From contig JADMJD010000054.1 of assembly GCA_018780805.1 (NCBI GenBank), positions 1 to 44,579 of the forward strand: a DNA stretch of 44,579 nt. The letters run 5' to 3'. The notes beneath the pieces are model-generated. The model was not told where the DNA came from. It did not search any database and saw nothing but the letters and a program-made list of their open reading frames with translations. Position 1 is the stretch's first letter. Every line of letters starts with the position of its first letter. Of this stretch, positions 35,283-43,463 are shown one piece after another. Origin of the DNA: Rubrivivax sp. (lineage in GTDB: Bacteria; Pseudomonadota; Gammaproteobacteria; Burkholderiales; Burkholderiaceae_C). A program made the position numbers and the translations under genes.

Positions 35283-36241
35283 GCTCGAGGGCCTTTGAAC
35301 TGGCGGTGCCGGACATCGCCCCCTGGCGCGCCGGCAACACCGGCGTCGAGGGTGTGTGGCGCTTCGAATCCGGCCAGCCCGGGCGCCAGGTGCTGGTCAG
35401 TGCGCTGGTGCATGGCAACGAGCTCTGTGGCGCCTGGGCGCTGCGTTCGGCCTTGCAGGCGGGCCTGCGCCCGCGCCGCGGTGGTTTGACCGTCCTCTTC
35501 GCCAACCTGGATGCGTTCGACCGCTTCGACCCCGCGGTGCCGGACGCCTCGCGTTTTGTCGGCACCGACATGAACCGCCTGTGGGGCGCGATGGACTGGC
35601 GGCATGACACCGCTGCGCACACCGTCGAACACCGGCGGGTGCTGGCGCTGGCGCCATTCATCGAAGGTGCTGAATGGCTGCTGGACCTGCATTCGATGCA
35701 CGAAGAAGGCGAGCCCCTGGGGCTGGCCGGCCCGTTGCCCCACCACGCGGCGCAGGCGCTGCAACTCGGCGCCCCGGCCCTGGTGGTGGCCGACGCCGGC
35801 CACCGCGCCGGCCGCCGCATGCGCGACCACGGACCGTTTGGTGATGCTGGCCTGGCCGACCACTTTGCCCTGCTGGTGGAGTGCGGTTTCCATGGTGCGC
35901 CGTCGTCGGTGGCCGTGGCGCACGACATGCTGGCGCGCTTCCTGGTGGCCAGCGGCGCGGTGGACGAAACCGATCTGCCCACCGGGTGGCGCGTGTCGGC
36001 ACCGGCCCCGACACAACGCCTGTTGACGGTCACCGAGGCGGTGACGGTCGCTGCCGGCGAGCCGCCGCGCCTGGCCCAGCCCTGGCGCAGCGGCGAGACC
36101 GTGCCGCAGGCCGGCACCCTGGTCGGCTGGAGCGGTGGCCAGCCGGTGCGGACACCGTATGACCACTGCGTTCTGATCATGCCGACGCTGGTGCATGCGG
36201 CACCGGGTGCGACGCTCGTGCGGTTTGCGCGCGAAGCTTGA
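35279..36241 (+). CDS. Succinylglutamate desuccinylase / aspartoacylase-like zinc deacylase
   Basis: A 320-residue M14-like zinc hydrolase of the AstE/AspA family, which removes the acyl group from N-acyl amino acids such as N-succinylglutamate or N-acetylaspartate. Zinc ligands are visible: His45 and Glu48 in LVHGNELCG and His138 in LLDLHSMHEEG, and the likely catalytic Glu is Glu201 in LLVECGFHG. The NLDAFDRFDP and GTDMNRLWG blocks also fit the family. No other ast genes adjoin, so a full arginine succinyltransferase pathway is not present here. It is translationally coupled to the Bug protein and overlaps the convergent PEP-CTERM gene by 65 bp. Confidence 0.85.
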   Translation: MSSRAFELAVPDIAPWRAGNTGVEGVWRFESGQPGRQVLVSALVHGNELCGAWALRSALQAGLRPRRGGLTVLFANLDAFDRFDPAVPDASRFVGTDMNRLWGAMDWRHDTAAHTVEHRRVLALAPFIEGAEWLLDLHSMHEEGEPLGLAGPLPHHAAQALQLGAPALVVADAGHRAGRRMRDHGPFGDAGLADHFALLVECGFHGAPSSVAVAHDMLARFLVASGAVDETDLPTGWRVSAPAPTQRLLTVTEAVTVAAGEPPRLAQPWRSGETVPQAGTLVGWSGGQPVRTPYDHCVLIMPTLVHAAPGATLVRFAREA

Positions 36242-36863
36242 ACCTGCCCAAGGCCGCCGCACCCAGCAGCATCAGGGCCCAGCTGCCGGGCTCGGGCACG
36301 GCCGCGGTGATGGCCAGTGATCCATCGGCCCAGCGCACCGCGCCCAGGTCGTCGAAGGCGCCCAACACGGCCGGGTCACCGAAGAAGCGACCTGTGTCAT
36401 CGTCCCACCCGCCTTCGATCCAGTCGCCACGGCCGCCGGTGGCCGTGGGTGGCGCCCAGCGCATCAGAGGGCTGGACATCGACTCGATGATGATCCAGTC
36501 TTTGTGGTCGCTGTCTGCCGGGGCGTTGCCACCGGTCTGGTAGCTGGTGACCAGCACATCCTTCAGCTTGTATTCGAAGAAGACGCTGCCGTCGGCATCG
36601 CTGGCGCGCAGCACGAAGCTGTCCAGCCGGCCGTCGCCTGTCACGTCACCCACGGCGACTTTCACACCGCCTGCGTGGGCGGGCTGGTAGGGGTCGAAGT
36701 TGGGCCCAGCCAGGGCCTGCGACCAGCGGAAGTCGGTCAGCGTGGTGCTCATGCGGGATTCGCCGTCGATGCCGTCGATCTTCATGTACCAGGCGGCCTG
36801 GGCGCCGATGGTGGTGGCCAGCAGACTGGTGGCCAACGCCAGCTTGATGATGCGGGTGTGCAT
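36177..36863 (-). CDS. PEP-CTERM protein with Hcp-like domain
   Basis: A 228-residue exported protein. The signal peptide ends IGAQAA. The mature region opens with WYMKIDGIDGESR and includes FFEYKLKDVLVTSYQ, which are the start and a strand block of the Hcp1 (type VI tube protein) family as I know it. A VPEP motif at 189-192 followed by the short hydrophobic WALMLLGAAALG and basic FKLRAQTAR is a PEP-CTERM sorting signal, cut by exosortase in species that make exopolysaccharide. About 17 residues follow the basic cluster, longer than usual, because the 3' end runs 65 bp into the convergent deacylase gene. Ribosome site AAGGAG precedes the ATG. It follows the serine hydrolase by 25 bp and is probably in its operon. 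Confidence 0.8.
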   Translation of the reverse strand: MHTRIIKLALATSLLATTIGAQAAWYMKIDGIDGESRMSTTLTDFRWSQALAGPNFDPYQPAHAGGVKVAVGDVTGDGRLDSFVLRASDADGSVFFEYKLKDVLVTSYQTGGNAPADSDHKDWIIIESMSSPLMRWAPPTATGGRGDWIEGGWDDDTGRFFGDPAVLGAFDDLGAVRWADGSLAITAAVPEPGSWALMLLGAAALGRFKLRAQTARASHPVPHAPASA

Positions 36864-36888
36864 GGTGCTTCTCCTTGGTGTGTAAACA

Positions 36889-38664
36889 TCAGTTGGCGAC
36901 CCAGGCGTTTTCGAACGCGGTCTTGATCACGCTGCATTGGTAACCCCCGTTGGGGTAACCGACGCCCAGGTTCTTGCGGCTGGAGTTGACCAGCACGCTG
37001 GCTTCGACGTTGATCGGGAACACCATCACACAGGCGTCCAGGCCGCCGTTGCCGCTGCCGCCGCTGTGGTCCCAGTCGCCGCCATGCGTGTGGTAAACGC
37101 CGAACTGCCCTTGCGCAAAGCCGTAACGCGCCGGGTCCATGAACCCCAGGTAGCCGCTCTTCATCTGCTGGTAGCTGGCGGCCGGCACCAGGTCGGTGGT
37201 GTAGCGCAGGAAGGCCAGCGTGCGGGCCAGGTTCTGCGCGCTGACCATCACGCCGAAGCCCCCGCAGCTCAGGCTGCGCGACGGCTCCACATAACCCGGG
37301 TTGCCGGTGTCGGGGAAGTCGTACTGCAGCGTCGGCGCGCTGGCCGCCGGCTCGCAGCTGAAGGGCACACCGACGCCGTTGTAGGCGGCGGTGGCGTAGT
37401 TCAGGAACACGGCGGTGGTGAAGGCGGCCTTGTCCAGCCCGGGCAGCGGCAGGTCCGCGCCCAGCATCACGGCCACCAGCACGCGCATCAGGCCGAAGTT
37501 GGCGTTTTCGTAGTCGAAGCTGCCCTTGGACGGCACGGCCTGGCCGACCATCGCGCGCAGGTTGTTGTAGTCGCTGCCGCCCGGTGCGTTCTGGCCGAAG
37601 CCGCTGCGGTGCGTCAGCAACTGGCGAAAGCTCATGCTGTTGACGCCGTCGCCACGCGCCCAGTCGGCGGGCAGGTAGGCGCCGATGGCGGTGTCCACGC
37701 TCAGCCCACGTTCGGCCAGCAGGCGCATCAGCACGATGGCCGTCATCGTCTTGCTGACGCTGGCCACGTGCATCTTCTTGGTCGCGGCCTGCGCGGTCTG
37801 TGGCAGGTCGGCGCCGGTGCGGGCCAGGCCCACGCCGTTCTGACGCACCAATTGCCCGGCCTGTGACAAGGCATACGCATAACCCACGCTCTGGTTGGTG
37901 AAGCTGTCGCGCAGGTTCTGCTCGAAGCGGTCCATGTTGAAGACCACGGTGTTGGCGGCCAGGCCGAAGCCGTTGGCGTACTGCGCGCCGGCGCCGCCGT
38001 AGTCGCCCGAGGCGTGCAGTGCATCGGCCAGGCGCAGCGCCTCTTGCGCCGGCGCCAGGCGGCCCGGCGAGACGCCGGCGGCGGCGGCGATGTCCAGCAT
38101 GCCGGTGCTCATGCGGGCCGCGGCCTCGCGCACCTTCTGCACCGCCGGCAGCAGCAGTCCGATGGCGACCGGGTCCACCGCGGCGGCGATGTCCAGGGCC
38201 TGGTCCAGGCCGGTCTGGCCGGCGCCCATGGCCTGCAGCGCACCCACCAGGAACAGCGGCGACGCGTCCGTGCCGCCCTGCTGCATCAGCGCCAGCGCCT
38301 GGCTGTGGCCGCTGCGGGCGGCCTGCAGCGCACCGATCATGGCTGTCGGCGCCGTGGCCAGCACCTGGTCGATGGTGGCCAGCACCTGCGGCAGGGCCAC
38401 TGGGGCCAGCGCCGGGTCGGCACGTTCGGCATCGGGCTCGCTGTCGCTCTCGGGGGCCGGGGTCTGGCCGCGCAGTTGCAGGTAGGTGCGCAGCAGGCCC
38501 GGGGCGCGCGCCTTCAGCGGGCTGGGCAGGGCCTGGCGCAGGGTTTCGGCGCTCAGCGCGGGATGGGTGGTGAGGGCAGAGGGGGCGGTGGGGGCCGGGG
38601 CGGCGCCGGCGGTGCTGAACAAGGCGGCTGCGGCGGCGGCGAGCAGGGTGCGGGGGGTGTGCAT
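36889..38664 (-). CDS. Secreted serine hydrolase, beta-lactamase/DD-peptidase class
   Basis: A 591-residue exported protein with a signal peptide ending STAGAA. The C-terminal domain (about 255-585) is of the beta-lactamase/class C family: the SxxK motif is Ser302-Val-Ser-Lys305 in HVASVSKTMTAIVLMRLL, a YxN is seen in FDYENANFGLMR, and HRSGF and THGGDWDHSGGSGNGG follow. Substrate is unknown; esterase, D-aminopeptidase or penicillin-binding functions are all possible. Residues about 45-250 form an Ala-rich helical region of unknown type that contains LLLPAVQKVREAAARM (170-185), a motif familiar from planctomycete pilin-like proteins. Ribosome site GAGGAGA precedes the ATG. It lies 79 bp after the winged-helix/ATPase regulator and has a phased GACG repeat upstream. 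Confidence 0.85.
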   Translation of the reverse strand: MHTPRTLLAAAAAALFSTAGAAPAPTAPSALTTHPALSAETLRQALPSPLKARAPGLLRTYLQLRGQTPAPESDSEPDAERADPALAPVALPQVLATIDQVLATAPTAMIGALQAARSGHSQALALMQQGGTDASPLFLVGALQAMGAGQTGLDQALDIAAAVDPVAIGLLLPAVQKVREAAARMSTGMLDIAAAAGVSPGRLAPAQEALRLADALHASGDYGGAGAQYANGFGLAANTVVFNMDRFEQNLRDSFTNQSVGYAYALSQAGQLVRQNGVGLARTGADLPQTAQAATKKMHVASVSKTMTAIVLMRLLAERGLSVDTAIGAYLPADWARGDGVNSMSFRQLLTHRSGFGQNAPGGSDYNNLRAMVGQAVPSKGSFDYENANFGLMRVLVAVMLGADLPLPGLDKAAFTTAVFLNYATAAYNGVGVPFSCEPAASAPTLQYDFPDTGNPGYVEPSRSLSCGGFGVMVSAQNLARTLAFLRYTTDLVPAASYQQMKSGYLGFMDPARYGFAQGQFGVYHTHGGDWDHSGGSGNGGLDACVMVFPINVEASVLVNSSRKNLGVGYPNGGYQCSVIKTAFENAWVAN

Positions 38665-38741
38665 GGTCTGGATCTCCTCGGGGTTGGCTGTCGACCTCTG
38701 GTGTCGATGCCCCGCAGTGTTCCGGGCCTGCCGGCCGGCGT

Positions 38742-38767
38742 CGTCAGGATGCCGTCGGGTTTCCGTC
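38742..38767 (-). promoter_or_regulatory. Three GACG direct repeats at 11-bp spacing upstream of the serine hydrolase
   Basis: Read on the minus strand, GACG occurs at 38767-38764, 38756-38753 and 38745-38742, exactly 11 bp apart. The inner part reads CCGACGG-CATC-CTGACGAC. It overlaps the last codons of the regulator gene and lies 77 bp before the serine hydrolase ATG. OmpR/PhoB-type winged helices bind such helical-turn direct repeats. Confidence 0.55.
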
Positions 38768-41485
38768 GGTTTGCGGCCTGGCCAGCCCGATCTGCTGCGC
38801 CCGTTCGTCGCCCAGCCCGGCTGCGTCGGCCTGCAGGGCCTGCCGGCGTGCCGCCCCCAGCCGGGTGTCCAGCCGCGCACCCAGCGCGGTGGCGGTGCGG
38901 CGGGTGAAGGTGTTCGGGCCGTAGGCGCCACCACCCCGCGTGGGGGAGTCGAACCAGCCCAGCAGCCGGGCGGCGTCTTCGTCCCGCCCTTCGTGTGCGG
39001 CCAGCCAGGCCAGCGCCAGGTGCAGCACCTCGCAGGCGCTCACCGTGGCCAGCATCGGCAGGGCCTCGGGCAGCAGTGCGCGGGTGCCGGCCACATCGCC
39101 GCTCTCGGCGCGCATCGTGGTGTGCATGGCCAGCAGTTGTGCGTAGGTGCGCAGCCGGCCCGCGGCGCGGATGTCGTCCACCAGGGCCGCACCGATGGTG
39201 ATGGCCCGGTCGGTGTGGCCCAGGTCGTGTTCGGCCCAGACCAGGCCCATGCCGGCCGACCAGGTCTCGCCCTGCGCGCCCAGGTCCCGGAACTGCACGT
39301 AGGCCTCGCGGCTGTGCTGCAGAAAGGCCTGGAAGTTGCCCTGCAACCGCTGGTCCTGCGCCGCCGCCAGGCCTGCATAGCGGCGCAGCAGGGCGTTCCA
39401 GCCCGGCTGCACCAGCGCCGCCATCTGATCGACGAAGTGGCCGCGCGGCACATGTTCGCCCTCTTCCAGCGCCAGCGCCCAGGCCAGGTAGAGGCTGAAG
39501 TAGGCGCGCTCCGCGTCGCCTGCCGCACGGTAGGCCGCGGCGGCGCGTTCGCTCAGCGCCAGCGCCTCGGTGGGCGGCAGCAGTGGCATGTAGCGGCTCA
39601 GGCCGGCCAGGGCCAGGTCCACGCCGGCGCGCAGCAGCGCGTCGGGCTGCTGCTCGGCGTGGGGCCGCGCCGCCAGGCACCCCGGCGCGGCTTCGCGCAT
39701 CAGGCCGGCGCGCTGCCACAGCATCGCCGAGTGGCCCACCAGGGCCAGCCAGTCGGCGGTGCTGCCATCGGGGTCGGGTTGGCCGGGCGGCCTGGCCTGC
39801 GCCTGGCCCCAGCGCATGGCCACCCGCAGGTTGTCCAGCTCGGGCAGGTGGCGGGCGGTCCAGGCCATGCCGGGCTGGGACAGCGCGAGGCCATCGGCCG
39901 CCGCCCAGTAGCCGCGCATCCAGGCCAGGTGGCGGCGGTGCGTCGCGGCGGTTTCATCGGCAGCCTGGCCTTGTTCGCTGGCGTATTCGCGCAGGCTCTC
40001 CAGCAGCGTGAAGCGGGGCGCGGTGTCGCTGTCGGTGTTGGCGTCGGTACCGGCACCGGTCTCGTGCTGCCCTTGCGCCGAGACGGCGACCATCGATTTT
40101 TCGACCAAGGCCTCCAGCGCATCCAGCACCGCGAGCGGGGCCTCCCCGGGGTCGGCGCACACGGCCTGCGCCGCGGCCAGCGTGAAGCCGCCGCGGAAGA
40201 CGGCCAGCCGGCGAAAGGCGCGCTGCTCGGCCGGCTTCAGCAGCGTGTGGCTCCAGTCCAGCGCCGAGCGCAGCGTGCGCTGGTGCGGCTCGGCCGTGCG
40301 GCTGGCCTGTGTGAGCAGCTGCAGCCGGGTGCCGCTGTCGTCGGCCAGGTGGGCCGCCAGGCCGTGCATGCCCAGCACCGGCACGCGTGCCGCGGCCAGC
40401 TCCAGCGCCAGCGGCAGGCCGTCCAGCGCACGGCAGACCTGGGCCATCGCGCGCCGCTGGCCCGGCCCGGGCTCGAAACCCGGCAGGCGCGCGGCCACGC
40501 GTTGCACCAAGAGCTGCATCGCGCCGCTGTGCTGCAGCTGTGCCGGGTCTTCGTCGTCGCCCGGCGTGGGCAGGCTCAGCGGTGCCAGGCGCAGCACCTG
40601 CTCCCCCGGGATCTGCAGCGGCTCGCGGCTGGTGACCAGCCACTGCAGCTGAGGCAGTTCGCGCTGCAGCCGGCCCACCAGTGGGGCCAGCGGCTCCAGC
40701 ACATGTTCGGCGTTGTCCAGCACCAGCAGCAGGCCCTGGCCGGCCAGGGCCTGGGCCAGCGCGGCATCGTCGGGCACGCTGGCGGGTGGGATCTGGCAGG
40801 CCCGCGCCAGCGCACCACGCAGCGCCGCGGCATCGGTGCTGTCGGCCGGCAGCGGTGCCAGCTCGACCAGCCAGACGCCACCGGGGTGATGCGTGCGCCG
40901 GCCGTCGGCCACGGCCAGCGCCAGGCTGGTCTTGCCCACCCCGGCCGGGCCGCAGATGGTGACCAGGCGCGCGTTGTCCAGCAGCGTGGCCACCTGGGCC
41001 CATGCCGCGGTGCGGCCAACCAGGCGCTGCAGACCGGCCGGCAGGTTGCCGCGGGTGGGGGCTGCCGGCAACGGCATCGGCAAGGGTGCCGCGGCCGGGG
41101 TGGAGGGTGGTGTGGGTGGTGCGGGTGGTGCGGTTGCTGGCCCACTGTCGGCGGGCCGCACCTGCCCCAGGAAGCGGTACCCCCGGCGCTGCACGGTTTC
41201 GATCCAGCGCGGCGCCCGGGCGTCGTCACCCAGCGCGGCGCGCAACTCGCTGACCACCGTCTTCACCGCGCCCTCGCTGACAAAGCGTCGGCCCCAGACG
41301 GTGTCCAGCAGCGTGTCCTTCAGCACCAGCTCACCGGGGCGCTGGGCCAGGTGCGCCAACAGCGCAAAGGACTTGGGCGGCAGCGGAACCTCCACACCCG
41401 CACGGCAGAGCCGGGCGTTGGTGATGTCGAGCTCGAAATGATCGAACGACAGGCGGAGGGCAGGGGGCTCGGGGGGCGCAGTCAC
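38744..41485 (-). CDS. Winged-helix/ATPase transcriptional regulator
   Basis: A 913-residue regulator with an OmpR-type winged helix at the N-terminus (about 12-108: RLSFDHFELDITNARL, PPKSFALLAHLAQRPGELV, then IETVQRRGYRFL), a Pro/Ala/Thr linker (111-145), an NB-ARC/AAA-like ATPase (Walker A GPAGVGKT, 179-186; Walker B LLLVLDNAE, 252-260; later VTSREPL and LDGLPLALELAAARV), and a long helical C-terminus (about 480-880) resembling TPR repeats. This STAND-like design is known for regulators that oligomerise on binding an inducer. The GTG at 41485 was chosen because it leaves the phased GACG repeat upstream of the gene; an ATG at 41575 is the alternative. Its likely targets are the serine hydrolase operon downstream and the small divergent gene. 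Confidence 0.87.
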   Translation of the reverse strand: MTAPPEPPALRLSFDHFELDITNARLCRAGVEVPLPPKSFALLAHLAQRPGELVLKDTLLDTVWGRRFVSEGAVKTVVSELRAALGDDARAPRWIETVQRRGYRFLGQVRPADSGPATAPPAPPTPPSTPAAAPLPMPLPAAPTRGNLPAGLQRLVGRTAAWAQVATLLDNARLVTICGPAGVGKTSLALAVADGRRTHHPGGVWLVELAPLPADSTDAAALRGALARACQIPPASVPDDAALAQALAGQGLLLVLDNAEHVLEPLAPLVGRLQRELPQLQWLVTSREPLQIPGEQVLRLAPLSLPTPGDDEDPAQLQHSGAMQLLVQRVAARLPGFEPGPGQRRAMAQVCRALDGLPLALELAAARVPVLGMHGLAAHLADDSGTRLQLLTQASRTAEPHQRTLRSALDWSHTLLKPAEQRAFRRLAVFRGGFTLAAAQAVCADPGEAPLAVLDALEALVEKSMVAVSAQGQHETGAGTDANTDSDTAPRFTLLESLREYASEQGQAADETAATHRRHLAWMRGYWAAADGLALSQPGMAWTARHLPELDNLRVAMRWGQAQARPPGQPDPDGSTADWLALVGHSAMLWQRAGLMREAAPGCLAARPHAEQQPDALLRAGVDLALAGLSRYMPLLPPTEALALSERAAAAYRAAGDAERAYFSLYLAWALALEEGEHVPRGHFVDQMAALVQPGWNALLRRYAGLAAAQDQRLQGNFQAFLQHSREAYVQFRDLGAQGETWSAGMGLVWAEHDLGHTDRAITIGAALVDDIRAAGRLRTYAQLLAMHTTMRAESGDVAGTRALLPEALPMLATVSACEVLHLALAWLAAHEGRDEDAARLLGWFDSPTRGGGAYGPNTFTRRTATALGARLDTRLGAARRQALQADAAGLGDERAQQIGLARPQTDGNPTAS

Positions 41486-41516
41486 CGCGCGGATTCTGCG
41501 CCCCGGGGCCGGGCCC

Positions 41517-41544
41517 GACCAGAAGCCGACGGGAAGCTGACGAC
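41517..41544 (+). promoter_or_regulatory. Phased GAC(C/G) direct repeats upstream of the small gene
   Basis: GACC (41517-41520), GACG (41528-41531) and GACG (41539-41542) are spaced 11 bp apart, and the inner part reads CCGACGG-GAAG-CTGACGAC, matching the copy at 38742-38767 except in the 4-base spacer. It is in the same orientation relative to its downstream gene, 54 bp before the small gene ATG at 41599 and 31 bp before the divergent regulator start. The rest of the 41486-41598 gap shows no other feature. Confidence 0.6.
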
Positions 41545-41598
41545 TTGCTTTGCGGGGGTGCGCACACTGCAGCATCCCCCTTTCGAGCGAGATCACCC

Positions 41599-41817
41599 AT
41601 GCCCCCCGCCCCCCGACCCCTGTGCGAACAGACCTATGCCTTGCGGCTGCGCGGCCCGACACCAGACACCAACGGCCTGGCCGGCGAGCTGGAGCATGTG
41701 CTGAGCGGCAGCTGCCAGCGCTTTGAATCCGGTGCCGGCCTGCTGGCGGCCTTGCAGGCGCTGCAGGCGCAGCGCGATGCACTCACCCCAGGCCGCAGCC
41801 CCGCAGCAGCAGGCTGA
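41599..41817 (+). CDS. Small uncharacterised protein (72 aa)
   Basis: A 72-residue protein opening MPPAPRPLCEQTYALRLRG and containing GELEHVLSGSCQRFESGAGLLAAL. Short proteins with a YxLRLRG strand followed by an LEHVxSG segment and a FxSxxxLLAxL end are, as far as I recall, common beside winged-helix/ATPase regulators of this kind in Burkholderiales; function unknown. The frame continues to 41545 upstream but the ATG at 41599 fits better because it leaves the phased repeat outside the gene. It overlaps the convergent TetR gene by 35 bp at its 3' end. Single Cys residues occur at 9 and 38. Reality as a gene is probable, not certain. Confidence 0.6.
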   Translation: MPPAPRPLCEQTYALRLRGPTPDTNGLAGELEHVLSGSCQRFESGAGLLAALQALQAQRDALTPGRSPAAAG

Positions 41818-42415
41818 CCACGTGTTCCGTGGCGCGTTCATGGTCGCGTGCCGTCAGCTTGGTGCGGCCCAGCACCGCGCGCACTTGCACGTCGAAATCG
41901 GCGTAGGTCTGCGTGGCGGCCCAGATCGTGAAGAACAGGTGCTCCGGGTCCACCGGGGCCATGCGGCCTTCGGCCATCCAGCCGCGCAGCACCTGGGCCT
42001 TGTGGCGCACCATCGCCCGCAACTCGCCGCGCACCAGGTCGCCCAGCACCGGCGCGCCGTGCAGCAGCTCGTTGGCAAACACACGCGACGCATCGGGCCG
42101 GCTGGCCGACAGCGCCATCTTGGCGCGGATGTAGGCCTCCAGCGCCTGGCGCGGGTCGGCCCCGGGCTGCAGGCCGTCCAGGGGCAGCAGCCAGTCGTGC
42201 AGCACACCCGCCAGCACCTCGCGGTACAGCTCGGGTTTGTTGCCGAAGTAGTAGTGCAGGTTGGCCTTGGGCAGGCCGGCGGCGGCGGCGATGGCCTCCA
42301 TCGTCGCGCCGCCGAAGCCGGCGCGCGCAAAGACCTGCTCGGCCCCGGCCAGGATCCGCGCCCGGTTGGCGGCGCGGATCCGGCCTTTGGCGGGGGCGTC
42401 CGCCGAGTCGGTCAC
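41783..42415 (-). CDS. TetR-family regulator, RutR-like
   Basis: A 210-residue TetR-type regulator. The helix-turn-helix is in RILAGAEQVFARAGFGGATMEAIAAAAGLPKANLHYYFGNKPELY. The C-terminal domain (FANELLHGAPVLGDLV, GWMAEGRMAPVDPEHLFFTIWAATQTYADFDVQV) closely resembles E. coli RutR, the uracil/thymine-sensing regulator of pyrimidine use. The GTG start overlaps the stop of the ABC binding-protein gene (GTGA). In Burkholderiales such a regulator often sits with an NMT1/THI5-like transporter and reductive pyrimidine genes, which would lie beyond the right end here. Being downstream of and coupled to the transporter, it probably controls it. Confidence 0.88.
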   Translation of the reverse strand: MTDSADAPAKGRIRAANRARILAGAEQVFARAGFGGATMEAIAAAAGLPKANLHYYFGNKPELYREVLAGVLHDWLLPLDGLQPGADPRQALEAYIRAKMALSASRPDASRVFANELLHGAPVLGDLVRGELRAMVRHKAQVLRGWMAEGRMAPVDPEHLFFTIWAATQTYADFDVQVRAVLGRTKLTARDHERATEHVVSLLLRGCGLG

Positions 42416-43413
42416 TTCTTGGTCGCGGCCTCCCAGACCGCGTGGGTGTAACCGGCCTTGCCCGGGTCCTTCTTGATCACCGGGGCGCTGCCGGCGGCCA
42501 GCAGCACCTTCACCGTGCGCTCATACGCGGCCGGCTCCAGGTAACCCATCTTGGGCGAGTTGGCGGTGGTGATCAGCTTGGCCACGTTTTCCATCTGGCG
42601 CTGCTGCACCTTCACCGTTGCGCTGCCCGAGGGGTCGGCGGCGACGACGATCTTGGCCGCACCGGCCGGGTCTTTGACCGCGTCGTTCCAGCCCTTCAGC
42701 GTGGCGCGCACGAACTTGGCGGCACGGGCCACGAAGGCCGGGTCCTTCAGCTTGGCTTCGGTGGTGTAGAGGCCGTCTTCCAGCGAGGCCACGCCCTGGT
42801 CCTCGTAGAAGAAGGTCACCAGGTCGGCCTCCTTGACGCCGGCGTCGATGACCTGCCAGTACTCGTTGTAGATCATGGTGCTGATGCAGGCGGCCTGGTT
42901 CTGCAGCAGCGGGTCGACGTTGAAGCCCTGCTTGAGCACCTTGATGTCGGTGTCGGGCTTCAGGTTCAGCTTGGCCATCCAGTTCAGGAACGGGTACTCG
43001 TTGCCGCCGAACCAGACGCCCAGGGTCTTGCCCTTGAAGTCGGCCGGTTTGCTGACGCCACTGGCCTTCTTGCAGGTGAGCATCAGGCCCGAGCGGTTGA
43101 ACACCTGGGCGATGTTGACCAGCGGCACGCCGGCTTCGCGCGCGGCGAGTGCATCGGGCATCCAGTTGACGATGGCGTCGGCGCCGTTGCCGGCGATCAC
43201 CTGCACCGGCGAGACATCGGGGCCGCCCGGCTTGATGGTGACGTCCAGGCCCTCGGCTTTGTAGTAGCCCTTGGCGGCGGCCACGTAATAACCGGCGAAC
43301 TGGGCCTGCGGCACCCACTTCATCTGCACCGTGAACTTCTCTTGCGCTTGCGCACCGGCGGTGGCGGCCAGCACAGCGGCGGCGGCCAGCAGCTTCAGGG
43401 TCAATCGTTTCAT
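42412..43413 (-). CDS. NMT1/THI5-like ABC transporter substrate-binding protein
   Basis: A 333-residue periplasmic binding protein of the NMT1/THI5 group, which binds pyrimidine-type compounds such as thiamine precursors. The signal peptide ends ATAGAQAQ. Typical pieces: FTVQMKWVPQAQFAGYYVAAAKGYYKAEGLDVTI, GADAIVNWMPDALAAREAGVPLVNIAQVF and GVWFGGNEYPFLNWM. Ribosome site GAGGAG lies before the ATG. It belongs with the two permease genes upstream on the same strand and the RutR-like gene downstream (GTGA overlap). With a RutR-type regulator, the substrate may be a pyrimidine base or an analogue. Confidence 0.9.
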   Translation of the reverse strand: MKRLTLKLLAAAAVLAATAGAQAQEKFTVQMKWVPQAQFAGYYVAAAKGYYKAEGLDVTIKPGGPDVSPVQVIAGNGADAIVNWMPDALAAREAGVPLVNIAQVFNRSGLMLTCKKASGVSKPADFKGKTLGVWFGGNEYPFLNWMAKLNLKPDTDIKVLKQGFNVDPLLQNQAACISTMIYNEYWQVIDAGVKEADLVTFFYEDQGVASLEDGLYTTEAKLKDPAFVARAAKFVRATLKGWNDAVKDPAGAAKIVVAADPSGSATVKVQQRQMENVAKLITTANSPKMGYLEPAAYERTVKVLLAAGSAPVIKKDPGKAGYTHAVWEAATKK

Positions 43414-43463
43414 CACCAGGCTCCTCGGGGTTGGAATGACGGACAGGACGACAAAGGTGCCGT

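Noticed and set aside
41100..41150. GGTG-rich tandem-like tract in the regulator gene
   Set aside because: It encodes the Pro/Thr/Ala linker between the DNA-binding and ATPase domains and has no independent structure.
38486..41704. 1072-codon plus-strand frame opposite the regulator
   Set aside because: Shadow of the winged-helix/ATPase gene; sequence is low-complexity Gln/Gly/Arg/His.
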